From Candidatus Fluviicola riflensis (GTDB lineage Bacteria > Bacteroidota > Bacteroidia > Flavobacteriales_D > Crocinitomicaceae), in assembly GCA_002243285.1 (NCBI GenBank), contig CP022585.1, forward strand, positions 1,600,641 to 1,664,640: a DNA stretch of 64,000 nucleotides, read 5' to 3'. Position numbers and translations under genes: made by a program. Below, one piece after another: positions 13,357 through 23,200 of the stretch (positions within the stretch are counted from its first letter, which is position 1; each line of letters opens with the position of its first letter). The notes under the pieces were generated by a model, which ran no database searches, was not told where the DNA came from, and saw nothing but the letters and a program-made list of their open reading frames with translations.

Positions 13357-15339
13357 ATGAAAAAAAGAATTATTACTATTTTATGTCTTGCTTTTGCCCA
13401 AATGAGTTTTGGACAGTATCAGCAATACGAGTATTTACTAACACCCTATCTTTCCCGACCGATTGAAAGTGGTTTTTTCTACTTTAACACGCCTAACAAT
13501 ATTCAGGCGGGTTCACTCTACCAATATTATAAAGCCGCAGTTCCTGACTTAGTTAACGATATGTTGCTAATTGACCATCATACGGATCAATTAGTCGGAT
13601 TAACTCATTACAAGTACCAACAGCTTTACAAAAATATTCCAGTTGAGGGAGCAGGTTGCATTGAGCATTACCAAGAAGACGGTTCACTGCAATTCATTAA
13701 TGCTAAAATTGCGGATTCGATTATATCGGATGGAATACCAAAAATAACCGGTCGTGACGCCATCGACGGACTAATTCAGAAACTCAAGGGCGATCCAAAG
13801 ATTGTTTTCGCGTGGGAAAGTGCCTCTTGGGAACAGCAGATCAGAACGGATCAGGCAGATAGTTCTGCAACTTGGTATCCTACGGCAGAATTAATTTTTG
13901 CAATAGACGAAATCAAAGATATGACGCTGGAAATAGATGGCGACCGTTATAAATTAGCTTACAAAATCCTTATTACGACAATTCAGCCAACGTACGAAAG
14001 TCATTACTATTACGTCGATGCTGTTACTGGTGATATATTAAAAGTCCGTTCCACACATATTGACATAACAGGTGATGTGTATAGTTATGGAGCTCAGAAC
14101 CTCGATGCGAAATGGCGAGGAGGGTTCATTCAAAAATATGAACTAGATGCAGAAGACAATGGACACAATTACCATACAAAGAAATTTGTCAGCAGCACTA
14201 CTGCTTGGGACGATATGGATGATACGCGAGATGCAAGTACTAACTGGGGGAGTACTTATCTAACAGAAACTTCAACTCATTTTCACGTCGGCGAAAGCTG
14301 GGATTATTTTAGGGATGAATTTGGTCGAAATGGTACGAACGGTGCTGGTTCAGAACTTCATGTTTATACGCAAATCGGAGTAGTAAATGCTCTCTACGAC
14401 GGAATTGGAAATGATGTTTATTTCGGAACTGCGCCGACAGCCTATGACTTAGGAATGGAGCCGAGCGTTGTCGGACACGAATTTACGCACGGAGTTACAC
14501 ATCATACGGCGGGATTGGTTTATGAATTCGAGTCCGGAGCGCTAAACGAATCATTCAGTGATATTTTCGGAACGATGATTCAGGCAATACAGTTGGAGAG
14601 TACATACACCGATTGGATATTAGGAAACAGAATTCCAAACACAGTGGATTTTACGCGGTCTTTGTCGCAGCCTGATACGAGAGGTACGCATTGGGATGGC
14701 ACTTACGATTCAAACAACTTTCCTAACTACGTGTTAGGACAGCCTGACTACTATTATGACAGCTACTATTGTGATTGTCCGATCGAAGTGGATAATGGAG
14801 GGGTACACATTAATTCAGGAGTGCAGAACAAGTGGTTTTATATCCTCAGTCAAGGAAATGTTAGTCCTGTTGTTACTGGAATCGGCATGATAAAAGCCTC
14901 TAGAATTTCTTATCTTGCGCTTACTTCGATGATGATGAACTCAAGCCAGTTCACGGATTCGAGGGAAGCAACTTTACAAGCTGCAATTAATTTGTACGGC
15001 GAGTGTTCAATTGAACACCAAATGGTAGCACGTGCATGGCAGGCAGTAGGAGTCGGTCCTGGAAGTTCATGTACCTATACTCTTGACATACCGCAGATCA
15101 GTCAGGAAGATTTGACAATTTATCCTAACCCTGCAAGTGCAGAATTAAATATAGCATTGCCTTACGCTACTACTGATGCGATACGCATTTATGACATGAT
15201 GGGTAAATTGGTTCAGGAATTTAATAATGAAAACACTATCTTTCAAACAGATATAAGCATCTTGCAAAATGGAGTGTACAACATTCAATTTGCATTTGAC
15301 GGCAATATCGTAACGAAACGATTTATCGTTCAAAAATGA
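13357..15339 (+). CDS. Secreted M4 (thermolysin-like) metalloprotease with T9SS tail
   Basis: A 660-aa precursor. A signal peptide (MKKRIITILCLAFAQMSFG) is followed by a fungalysin/thermolysin propeptide region (residues about 50-230, including a VDAVTGDILKV-type strand before the mature part). The M4 catalytic domain has HEFTH at about 374-378 and GALNESFSDIFG at about 393-404, giving the two zinc His and the Glu ligand, and GGVHINSGVQNKWFY near 484, which supplies the catalytic His. The last 75 residues are a T9SS type A sorting domain (LTIYPNPASAELNIALP ... GNIVTKRFIVQK). The product is exported through the Sec and type IX systems and degrades extracellular protein. The last codons overlap the next gene by 4 bp. 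Confidence 0.93.
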   Translation: MKKRIITILCLAFAQMSFGQYQQYEYLLTPYLSRPIESGFFYFNTPNNIQAGSLYQYYKAAVPDLVNDMLLIDHHTDQLVGLTHYKYQQLYKNIPVEGAGCIEHYQEDGSLQFINAKIADSIISDGIPKITGRDAIDGLIQKLKGDPKIVFAWESASWEQQIRTDQADSSATWYPTAELIFAIDEIKDMTLEIDGDRYKLAYKILITTIQPTYESHYYYVDAVTGDILKVRSTHIDITGDVYSYGAQNLDAKWRGGFIQKYELDAEDNGHNYHTKKFVSSTTAWDDMDDTRDASTNWGSTYLTETSTHFHVGESWDYFRDEFGRNGTNGAGSELHVYTQIGVVNALYDGIGNDVYFGTAPTAYDLGMEPSVVGHEFTHGVTHHTAGLVYEFESGALNESFSDIFGTMIQAIQLESTYTDWILGNRIPNTVDFTRSLSQPDTRGTHWDGTYDSNNFPNYVLGQPDYYYDSYYCDCPIEVDNGGVHINSGVQNKWFYILSQGNVSPVVTGIGMIKASRISYLALTSMMMNSSQFTDSREATLQAAINLYGECSIEHQMVARAWQAVGVGPGSSCTYTLDIPQISQEDLTIYPNPASAELNIALPYATTDAIRIYDMMGKLVQEFNNENTIFQTDISILQNGVYNIQFAFDGNIVTKRFIVQK

Positions 15340-16055
15340 GACAAATAAAAAGGTATTGTATAATACTTGGGGCGCTTTGCGCTCCAAGTATTATATTTTG
15401 TCAGAAAGACAATCGCATTTCTTTGCAAACTGGCGTAATTCATAATTTTTTTGATGGATCTTCACTCATAAACAAGAATTTAAACCAAGCAAAAAGACGT
15501 CCTAAAAACCTTTTCGGTGGCGCTTTGAACGATTCGAGAGGGATGCAGTTTCAAAGGTCACTAAACTCACGCTCTTCAATTTCGGCAGAATACACAGGAT
15601 TGGACGCAGCTTACGACTACGTGGAAGTTTTTAACAATGCTACGGTCAAGCCGGTTGTTTACGCCAGATTCCTAAAATTTGCCAATATCACCTATTTGAG
15701 AAATCTCCAAATCACAGACAAGGTTAAGTTTATCTATGGTGGTGGTATTAACTATTTATGGGGGTCTGAAAGAATTTATCATTATACGTACTTCAACGGT
15801 AGTTGGGGCGAACCTCGTTTCTATGGCTATCACCGAACTGATTTCGGCTTAAATGCACGAACAGGAATAGAATATTCACCTATTGACTGGATGACTATTT
15901 ACACTCACGTTGATTTTCTAGGTATAGTTTACTCAGGGGCAAGGGATTCTTGGGGAAATTATGCAGAAAAGTGGTACGAGGAAAAGTTCGGATTAACAAA
16001 TATTCCAAGCCGTTATGACCTTTCGTTAAATATTGGAATTGGCTTCAATTTTTAA
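15336..16055 (+). CDS. Putative outer-membrane barrel protein
   Basis: A 239-aa protein with a signal peptide-like start (MRQIKRYCIILGALCAPSIIFCQ), then many short aromatic beta-strand segments (for example VKFIYGGGINYLWGSERIYHY and YDLSLNIGIGFNF) ending in Phe, the usual sign of a BamA-inserted outer-membrane barrel. It overlaps the protease gene by 4 bp (ATGA), so the two are co-translated. It may serve the protease or be unrelated. A 33-base hairpin lies inside its signal-peptide codons. No specific family recognised. Confidence 0.6.
   Translation: MRQIKRYCIILGALCAPSIIFCQKDNRISLQTGVIHNFFDGSSLINKNLNQAKRRPKNLFGGALNDSRGMQFQRSLNSRSSISAEYTGLDAAYDYVEVFNNATVKPVVYARFLKFANITYLRNLQITDKVKFIYGGGINYLWGSERIYHYTYFNGSWGEPRFYGYHRTDFGLNARTGIEYSPIDWMTIYTHVDFLGIVYSGARDSWGNYAEKWYEEKFGLTNIPSRYDLSLNIGIGFNF
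15361..15393. other. Strong hairpin inside the signal-peptide codons
   Basis: TAATACTTGG-G-GCGC, loop TTT, GCGC-T-CCAAGTATTA: a 15-bp stem with one G-T wobble, 22-54 bases into the coding part of the barrel gene and just past the protease stop. In mRNA it could slow translation of the downstream gene or protect the 3' end of the protease message. It is unlikely to be a terminator because there is no T-run. Confidence 0.5.
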
Positions 16056-16094
16056 CCTTTTCTCTATATGCAAACACTTACTATTCGTCACGCA

Positions 16095-16811
16095 ATGAAA
16101 CTGTTTTTTAAGACACTTATCGTTACTTTCCTTTTTTCAAGCTTCGGCATAAGATGTTCGGCGCAAAAACAATTAATTTCCGAAAATCTCGGTTGTGGGT
16201 TTTCTTTTTCTCCTGAGCTGAACAATCTCATAATAAAAGACAAAGCATCATATCAGTCGGTTCAATCGGAGTTCGGTTTTTCCGTCGGGGCAGAAATGAA
16301 TTTTACCCTTAAAGAAAAATTCGTTTTTAGAATAGGCTTCGGTTGCGGGCTGAAGCAATTCACGTACGTGAATGATAATGTCGTGTTGAATAACTACTAC
16401 AATCCGGAACTGGGTTTTATAAATCCTACTGTAACTATGTCTTACGACATTGCTCTCAATGAAGTACACGTACCATTACTAGTTCATTACAGGCTGTTCA
16501 AATCATTCTTTGTCGGCGGTGGGGTTGAGTTCATTAAACCATTCTACTCCCCGTCCTACTACACAATAAGTGGAAATCCAGACGTTGCTTTTAAAAGAAC
16601 TTATATGTCGGTTGAACTATCCAAAAACGTAGTAATCAGCGCTAGTTTAGGTTATAGAATGAAGTTAGCGGAATCTTACCACTTACTAATTGAACCAACT
16701 TTCAGAATATACACGAAGGGGTATGGTTTTGGTACTGATGAATTGGGTGCGAATGGTAATAATTTTTATTCTGTTGGGTTAAAAACAACATTTTGGATTG
16801 GTGGAAAATGA
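16095..16811 (+). CDS. Outer-membrane beta-barrel protein (porin-family-like)
   Basis: A 238-aa protein from the ATG at 16095, chosen because it gives a clean signal peptide (MKLFFKTLIVTFLFSSFGIR followed by CSAQ); an upstream ATG at 16068 adds nine polar residues. The mature part is built of amphipathic strands with alternating aromatics (FRIGFGCGLKQFTYV, HVPLLVHYRLFKSFFVGGG, VVISASLGYRMKLAESYHLL) and ends in TFWIGGK, consistent with the 8-10-strand OMP_b-brl families of Bacteroidota. Forty bp after the previous barrel gene. Confidence 0.65.
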   Translation: MKLFFKTLIVTFLFSSFGIRCSAQKQLISENLGCGFSFSPELNNLIIKDKASYQSVQSEFGFSVGAEMNFTLKEKFVFRIGFGCGLKQFTYVNDNVVLNNYYNPELGFINPTVTMSYDIALNEVHVPLLVHYRLFKSFFVGGGVEFIKPFYSPSYYTISGNPDVAFKRTYMSVELSKNVVISASLGYRMKLAESYHLLIEPTFRIYTKGYGFGTDELGANGNNFYSVGLKTTFWIGGK

Positions 16812-17015
16812 ATACAAGTAAAAACAGTGTGTAGATATTCAGCTATCTTCTTTGAATTCGTTATATGTTGAATGATTCATTCTTATAACTCAACTTGCAC
16901 CTTTTGCGGAATCTTTTTACGATCATAAATAATTGAAGACAGAGTATTAATACGAGTGAATTGGATTGTGACAAAGTAATTTTTTAACAGCTCATTTTTC
17001 ACTACATTTATCCCA

Positions 17016-17414
17016 ATGAAAAGTTTGAAGAAAACGTTTGTATTGTTTCTTATTCTGGTGATTACACTTCCGGGGGAAACAGCGCATGCCTTTTCTTTTG
17101 TTCCTGAATTCATTTCGCATTACAAGCATCACAACAAAGAGCATCATCAGCTAAGCTTTATCGATTTCGTTGGTGAACACTTTGGTATAGGGCATCACGA
17201 AAGCCCTAAGCACCCGCACCACAAACAAGACGAGTGTCCTACGAACCACGATCATGCATTGGTTTCACTCACATTCGTTGTAGAAAAGAAAGATACGTTT
17301 GAGGCAATTTCGGAAGACATTGCATTCTTTGCTGAAAGAACCCCTGTTCCGCCTTACCAAACCTTTTTCTCTGAATTCCATTCCTCCATTTGGCAACCGC
17401 CAAAATTGAGCTAA
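17016..17414 (+). CDS. His-rich exported protein of the metal island
   Basis: A 132-aa protein with a signal peptide (MKSLKKTFVLFLILVITLPG, cleavage near AHA) and a mature part packed with His (HYKHHNKEHHQ, GHHESPKHPHHKQ, NHDHA), which suggests binding of Zn, Ni or Cu in the periplasm. It lies 93 bp upstream of the RND efflux operon in the same orientation. Small His-rich proteins are often the first gene of czc/cus loci in Bacteroidota. Metal scavenger, chaperone or sensor are the options. Confidence 0.6.
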   Translation: MKSLKKTFVLFLILVITLPGETAHAFSFVPEFISHYKHHNKEHHQLSFIDFVGEHFGIGHHESPKHPHHKQDECPTNHDHALVSLTFVVEKKDTFEAISEDIAFFAERTPVPPYQTFFSEFHSSIWQPPKLS

Positions 17415-17507
17415 TCGATTATTAAATAAGTGTTGCAGGGCAAATACCGCCTTGTGTAGTCGCGCATTTCGTTTGCCGACCATTGTTTTACGATTAGAAG
17501 ACTCAAT

Positions 17508-20500
17508 ATGTTAGATAAAATCATTCAATTTAGTATCAAGAACAAGTTCATTATAGGCTTGTTCACCTTAGCTTTAATCGGAGTAGGAAGTTACTCCCTT
17601 TACAAGCTTCCAATAGATGCATTGCCCGATATAACCAACAATCAGGTGCAGATCATCACCACTTCGCCAACGTTGGCAACACAGGAAGTGGAACAATTTA
17701 TTACCTATCCCGTCGAACTTTCCGTAAAGCCAATTCCGCACATTGTAGAATTGCGCTCCACAAGCCGTTTCGGGTTAAGCGTAGTTACCGTTGTTTTTGA
17801 AGAAGACGTAGATATTTATTGGGCACGTGCTCAAATAACCGAACGCCTGAAAGAAGCAGAAAACTCCATTCCTCCCGGACTTGGAACGCCCGAAATGGCT
17901 CCAATCAGTTCAGGACTGGGGGAGATTTACCAATACGTTGTTTACCCCAAAAAGGGCTATGAGAAAAAGTTCGATGCTACCGAGCTTCGCTCTATTCAGG
18001 ATTGGATCATCAGACCTCAATTATTAGGTACGCCAGGCGTTGCCGAAGTGAATACGCTGGGTGGATATTTGAAGCAATACGAAATTGCTATCAATCCAGA
18101 TAAGTTGAAGAGCATGAACACCACCATTGTGGAGATTTTCGATGCCTTGGAAAAGAACAACGAGAATACAGGTGGTGCATACATCGACAAGAAACCGTAT
18201 GCCTACTTCATTCGTGGAATTGGTATGGTAACGGGGATGGAAGACATTGGAAAGATCGTGGTGAAAACCCAAAACGGAATCCCGATCCTGATTCGTGACG
18301 TTGCAGATGTGCGCATTGGTGCAAGTACACGTTTTGGAGCAGTTACCAAAGACGGTAATGGCGAAGAAGTGAGCGGGGTGGCTATGATGCTCAAAGGCGA
18401 AAACAGTGCCGAGGTAGTAAGCCGTGTAAAAGAAAAAATGGCTCAAATTGAAAAATCCCTACCCAAAGGAGTAGCCATTGAAGCCTTTAGCGATAGAACA
18501 AAACTCATTGATCGGGCAATTAGCACCGTTGAGAAGAACCTCATTGAAGGAGCTTTGATCGTTATTTTTATTCTCGTCCTATTGCTCGGAAACTGGCGCG
18601 CGGGATTGGTTGTGGCTTCGGTAATTCCCTTGGCATTGCTTTTTGCAGTTTCCATGATGCACCTCTTTGGTGTAAGTGGAAACCTCATGAGCCTCGGTGC
18701 AATTGACTTTGGATTGATCGTCGATGGAGCAGTAATTATTGTAGAAGCAATCATTCACAGTTTGCAATCGAAAAGTAGGGTGGTATTATCTCGTGAGCAA
18801 ATGGACGATGAGGTGTATAAAGCTTCATCCAAAATCAGAAGCAGTGCAGCATTCGGAGAAATTATCATATTAATTGTGTATCTACCCATCCTTGCGTTGG
18901 TAGGAATTGAAGGGAAAATGTTCGGGCCAATGGCACAAACCGTTTCGTTCGCCATTTTGGGGGCGTTCCTGCTTTCCTTGACTTACGTCCCAATGATGTC
19001 CGCTTTGGTTCTAAAAAGACAAACAGGACACAAGAAAAACTTCAGCGATCGAATCATAGAAGGAGCTCAAAGAATCTACACACCATTGTTGAACGGTGCG
19101 TTGAAAATGAAAGCTTTTGTTGTAGGAATCGCAGTGGTATTACTCTTTATTTCTTTGGTCATTTTCGGAAAATTAGGTGGTGAGTTTATCCCAACTTTAG
19201 ACGAAGGAGATATTGCGACACACGTAATCATTGCTTCGGGTAGTTCACTTTCACAAGAAGTAGAAACAACCACGAAAGCAGAGAAATTACTCAAAAAACG
19301 ATTCCCCGAAATCAAAATGATTGTTACCAAAATTGGTTCGGCTGAAATTCCAACAGACCCAATGCCTATGGAAGCGGGAGACATGATTATTCTCCTGAAA
19401 GACAAAGAGGAGTGGACATCTGCCGATTCCAAAGAAGAATTGATGGAGAAAATGGAAGAAACCTTGGACGAAATTCCGGGAGTAACAACCGAGTTTTCAC
19501 AGCCCATTCAAATGCGTTTCAATGAATTGATGACAGGTGTGCGAAGCGATGTTGCCGTGAAGATTTACGGTGATGATTTGGATATGTTAGTTAGCAAAGG
19601 CGATGAAGTGTTGAATCTCATTCGTTCTGTAAAAGGCGTTGCCGATGCTAAAGCCGAACGGGTTGCAGGATTACCACAAATAACCGTTCGTTACAACAAA
19701 GACAAACTGGCACTTTACGGTTTGAATGTTGGAGACCTGAACAAAGTCATTCGTACAGGTTTTGCAGGAGAAAAAACAGGTGTTGTTTATGAGGGCGAAA
19801 AACGATTTGATATTGTACTTCGTTTGGCGGAAGACAGTAGAAGAGACATTTCAAATTTGAAAACACTGTACATTACCCTTCCTTCGGGAAGTCAAATTCC
19901 CTTGGAACAAGTTGCAGACATTGACTACGAACCCGGACCAATGCAGATTAGTCGTGAAAATGGTAAACGACGAATTGTTGTTGGCTTCAACGTTCGGGAT
20001 CGAGACGTGCAAAGTGTCGTCGAAGAAATCCAGAAAAAACTGGATGGTAAATTAAAATTGCCTGCTGGTTATTTTCTAACCTATGGCGGACAGTTTGAAA
20101 ATTTGGTTCAGGCATCAGCACGTTTGTCGGTTGCAGTTCCAATTGCATTGGCGCTGATCTTCATCTTGCTTTATTTCACCTTCCGATCCGTGAAGCAATC
20201 ACTTTTAATCTTTACTGCAATTCCATTTTCTGCAATCGGAGGCGTATTTGCACTTTGGGTGCGTGATATGCCGTTCAGTATTTCTGCAGGTGTTGGTTTC
20301 ATTGCACTATTTGGTGTGGCGGTTCTGAACGGAATCGTATTAATCAGTTATTTCAATCAGCTAAAAACAGACGGTATGGACGATGTGTTAGAAAGAGTTC
20401 GTGAAGGAACGAAAGTGCGCTTAAGACCTGTGCTTTTAACCGCTTCAGTTGCATCATTGGGTTTCCTTCCAATGGCGTTGAGTACCAGTGCAGGTGCAGA

Positions 20501-21848
20501 AGTTCAAAAACCGCTTGCAACCGTTGTCATTGGCGGATTGATTACTGCTACCTTCCTTACCTTGGTTGTGCTTCCGATCCTCTACATTTTCTTTGAAAAA
20601 GGAAAGTTGAAAGTAAAAGGTAAAACGGCGATAGTACTTCCAATCTTGTTTGCTTTGGGTACGTTAAACGGGTTTTCGCAAGAAACGGTATTAACACTTG
20701 ATAATGCAATTGACTTGGGGATGAAAAACAACCAGTTGATTCAGGCAGGAACGCTCAATATACAAGCTCAAAACCAATTACGACCCACAGCCTTTGAATT
20801 GCCAAAAACTGACGTTTCAGGTATGTTCGGGCAGTACAATACAGGAGCATTTGACCAGAATTACATGATTTCACAATCCGTCAATCCGTTCCAGTTTAAG
20901 GCGAAAATGGGTGTGATAGATGCTTCCATTCAGTCGAGCGAAATCCAGTTGGGACAAACCCAAAATGAAATTCGGTTTTACATCCGTCAATCGTGGTTCA
21001 ACCTCTTGTACCTGAATGAAGTTCACAAGCAGTTGGTTACTCAGGATAGTGTGCTAAGCAAATTTGTGAAAGCTTCAGATCTTCGGTTTCAGGCTGGTGA
21101 TGTAAATGAGTTAGAGAAATCAACGGCAATTGTCAAGCAAAAGGAATTGCAGCAACAGATCAGGCAAAATGAAATGAGTTTGATTGCCGAACAAAGTCGT
21201 TTGAAGACCTTACTAGGTTTAAAGACTGATTTTTCAGTAGCCGAAACGCTCAAAATGCAACCGTTTCTGGGAACCTTGGATTCAATTGCATTAGAAGAAA
21301 ATCCACAGTTAAAACTTGCCTTGCAGGAAGTGAAATTGGCGGAAGCAAATCAGAAATTGGAACGTTCAAACATGTTCCCCGATCTAAGCGCAGGATATTT
21401 CATTCAATCGCTCACTGGAAATCAAGAGGTAAATGGCCAGACTGTTTATTACAACGGCGCACCTCGTTTCCAAGGATTTACACTGGGGGTTTCCATTCCC
21501 ATTTTTGTAGGTTCTTCTGTTGCGAAATCCAAGTCTGCTAAAACAACCGTAATGGCGCAACAGGCAAATGCAGATTATATGAAAGAGCAGTTGAAGAACC
21601 AGTATTCTCAGCAGTTACAGCAATTGTTAACCTTGCAATCGGCAGTAGAGTTTTATGAAAATTCGGTGCTTCCATCTGCAAGAACCATTTCTACGAATGC
21701 TACAAAAGCCTATGAGCAAGGAGATATTTCTTACATCGAGTATTTGCAGGGAATTCAAACCGCTTTGGAAAGTCAAATCAGTTATGTGAATGTGCTGAAC
21801 CAATACAATCAGAACGTAAGCGCCATTCAATATTTACTCAACAAATAA
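17508..21848 (+). CDS. czcA: CzcA/CusA heavy-metal RND pump fused to a TolC-like channel
   Basis: A 1446-aa fusion. Residues 1 to about 1035 are a full heavy-metal RND pump, starting MLDKIIQFSIKNKFIIG with the typical YKLPIDALPDITNNQVQI segment, TM4 motif DFGLIVDGAVIIVEA near 400 and the second repeat near 880-1030. Residues about 1040-1060 (VLPILFALGTLNGFSQE) look like a signal peptide, followed by an outer-membrane efflux (CzcC/TolC) domain to the end. Fusions of this kind occur in Bacteroidota. Cleavage after the internal signal would release the channel. It exports Co/Zn/Cd or Cu/Ag; the exact ion cannot be set from sequence. Stop and next start overlap (TAATG). Confidence 0.93.
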   Translation: MLDKIIQFSIKNKFIIGLFTLALIGVGSYSLYKLPIDALPDITNNQVQIITTSPTLATQEVEQFITYPVELSVKPIPHIVELRSTSRFGLSVVTVVFEEDVDIYWARAQITERLKEAENSIPPGLGTPEMAPISSGLGEIYQYVVYPKKGYEKKFDATELRSIQDWIIRPQLLGTPGVAEVNTLGGYLKQYEIAINPDKLKSMNTTIVEIFDALEKNNENTGGAYIDKKPYAYFIRGIGMVTGMEDIGKIVVKTQNGIPILIRDVADVRIGASTRFGAVTKDGNGEEVSGVAMMLKGENSAEVVSRVKEKMAQIEKSLPKGVAIEAFSDRTKLIDRAISTVEKNLIEGALIVIFILVLLLGNWRAGLVVASVIPLALLFAVSMMHLFGVSGNLMSLGAIDFGLIVDGAVIIVEAIIHSLQSKSRVVLSREQMDDEVYKASSKIRSSAAFGEIIILIVYLPILALVGIEGKMFGPMAQTVSFAILGAFLLSLTYVPMMSALVLKRQTGHKKNFSDRIIEGAQRIYTPLLNGALKMKAFVVGIAVVLLFISLVIFGKLGGEFIPTLDEGDIATHVIIASGSSLSQEVETTTKAEKLLKKRFPEIKMIVTKIGSAEIPTDPMPMEAGDMIILLKDKEEWTSADSKEELMEKMEETLDEIPGVTTEFSQPIQMRFNELMTGVRSDVAVKIYGDDLDMLVSKGDEVLNLIRSVKGVADAKAERVAGLPQITVRYNKDKLALYGLNVGDLNKVIRTGFAGEKTGVVYEGEKRFDIVLRLAEDSRRDISNLKTLYITLPSGSQIPLEQVADIDYEPGPMQISRENGKRRIVVGFNVRDRDVQSVVEEIQKKLDGKLKLPAGYFLTYGGQFENLVQASARLSVAVPIALALIFILLYFTFRSVKQSLLIFTAIPFSAIGGVFALWVRDMPFSISAGVGFIALFGVAVLNGIVLISYFNQLKTDGMDDVLERVREGTKVRLRPVLLTASVASLGFLPMALSTSAGAEVQKPLATVVIGGLITATFLTLVVLPILYIFFEKGKLKVKGKTAIVLPILFALGTLNGFSQETVLTLDNAIDLGMKNNQLIQAGTLNIQAQNQLRPTAFELPKTDVSGMFGQYNTGAFDQNYMISQSVNPFQFKAKMGVIDASIQSSEIQLGQTQNEIRFYIRQSWFNLLYLNEVHKQLVTQDSVLSKFVKASDLRFQAGDVNELEKSTAIVKQKELQQQIRQNEMSLIAEQSRLKTLLGLKTDFSVAETLKMQPFLGTLDSIALEENPQLKLALQEVKLAEANQKLERSNMFPDLSAGYFIQSLTGNQEVNGQTVYYNGAPRFQGFTLGVSIPIFVGSSVAKSKSAKTTVMAQQANADYMKEQLKNQYSQQLQQLLTLQSAVEFYENSVLPSARTISTNATKAYEQGDISYIEYLQGIQTALESQISYVNVLNQYNQNVSAIQYLLNK

Positions 21849-23113
21849 TGAACATGAAAAATTCAATCAAATATATCATTGGTGCTGTTATCCTTTTGGG
21901 AATAGTACTCTATTTTGCCTTAGGTTCATCAAACGAACCAACAACAGTTCCCGAAGAAGAACATCACACAGAAGAAGCTGAAAGCGGAATAAAAGAAGTG
22001 GAATTGAATGAAGCACAGTACAAAGCTTCAGCAATAGAATTAGGTACTTTTTCCTACAAGAACCTGAGCGAAGTGATCCATGCCAACGGTTATACCAAAC
22101 TTCCGCCTCAAAATCAGGCGGATGCTACCGTTTTGGTGGAAGGAACAGTAAAATCCATTAAAGTAATCGAAGGGCAATACGTGAAACAAGGACAAACATT
22201 GGCTACCATTGAAAGCCTTGAATTCACGAAACTGCAACAATCTTACTTGGAATCGAAAAGTAATCTGGAATGGCTTTCCGAAGAATACGAACGGCAAAAA
22301 GCGTTGAGCGCTGAAAACGTCAATGCAAAGAAGACTGTTCAAAAGGCAAAATCGGAGTACGAAAGTGAAAAAGCACGGTTCACATCCTTGAAAAAGCAAC
22401 TGAATATTTTGAACCTATCGGGTGAAGGAGGCGCAATTTCAATCATGGCGGTTAAAGCACCGATCAGCGGGTATATTACTGCGATCAATGTCAAAATTGG
22501 TACTACTGCTAAACTGGGTGAACCCTTGTTCAGTATCGTAGACAACACCAAAATGCACGTAGATTTATTGGTTTACGAAAAAGACTTACAAAAAGTAAAA
22601 CCCGGTCAGCAAGTACGTTTTACACTAACGAACCAAGACAACACTGAAATCATCGGACAAATTTTCAGCATAGGAAAAGCCTTTGAAAATGAAACCAAAT
22701 CCATTGCGGTTCATGCCGATATTCTAAATGAGAAACAATTACTCATTCCAGGAATGTATGTGAATGCGTTGATTGATGTTGGAATGAACAAAGTTCAATC
22801 ACTTCCGGAAGAAGCCATTGTAAAGGCAGACGGAAGAGAATTCATATTTATCTTGGAAAAAGTGGAAGAAGAAAAAGGACACGACGAAAAAGCCGGACAC
22901 GATCACGGAGACGAACACGAACATTCGGAGGAAGCAGGAAAAGGCTATCACTTTCAACGAATCGAGGTAAAGACAGGAACGAAACAGTTGGGATTTGTTC
23001 AGGTGACATTTCTGCAACACCTTCCAGCGAATGCGAAAATTGTATTGAAAGGTGCATATTACATTCAAAGCCATCTACTGAAAAGTGAAGGTGGCGGAGG
23101 ACACGAACATTAA
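21848..23113 (+). CDS. czcB: CzcB-type periplasmic adaptor (membrane fusion protein)
   Basis: A 421-aa protein with an N-terminal membrane anchor (residues about 6-25), a biotinyl-lipoyl-like barrel, a hairpin coil (about residues 120-185, KSNLEWLSEEYERQKAL...), a lipoyl half repeat with VKAPISGYITAINV and a beta-barrel domain. A His/Glu-rich insertion (EEEKGHDEKAGHDHGDEHEH) lies at about 340-365 and the C-terminus ends GGGGHEH; both may bind metal. It links the inner-membrane pump to the fused channel. The start overlaps the pump's stop, so the two are co-translated. Confidence 0.92.
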   Translation: MNMKNSIKYIIGAVILLGIVLYFALGSSNEPTTVPEEEHHTEEAESGIKEVELNEAQYKASAIELGTFSYKNLSEVIHANGYTKLPPQNQADATVLVEGTVKSIKVIEGQYVKQGQTLATIESLEFTKLQQSYLESKSNLEWLSEEYERQKALSAENVNAKKTVQKAKSEYESEKARFTSLKKQLNILNLSGEGGAISIMAVKAPISGYITAINVKIGTTAKLGEPLFSIVDNTKMHVDLLVYEKDLQKVKPGQQVRFTLTNQDNTEIIGQIFSIGKAFENETKSIAVHADILNEKQLLIPGMYVNALIDVGMNKVQSLPEEAIVKADGREFIFILEKVEEEKGHDEKAGHDHGDEHEHSEEAGKGYHFQRIEVKTGTKQLGFVQVTFLQHLPANAKIVLKGAYYIQSHLLKSEGGGGHEH

Positions 23114-23200
23114 TAATCTTGGGCAGAGTCTTGGGAGCTTTTAACATGAAGTAATGACTTTTTCATTCTCAATGGCTCTGCCCTTATTTAAACAAATGAT

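Noticed and set aside
13060..13357. Right attachment site or dif-like site at the element's end
   Set aside because: I found no XerCD-type core and no duplicate of it within the window; the left end is outside, so no att site can be assigned.
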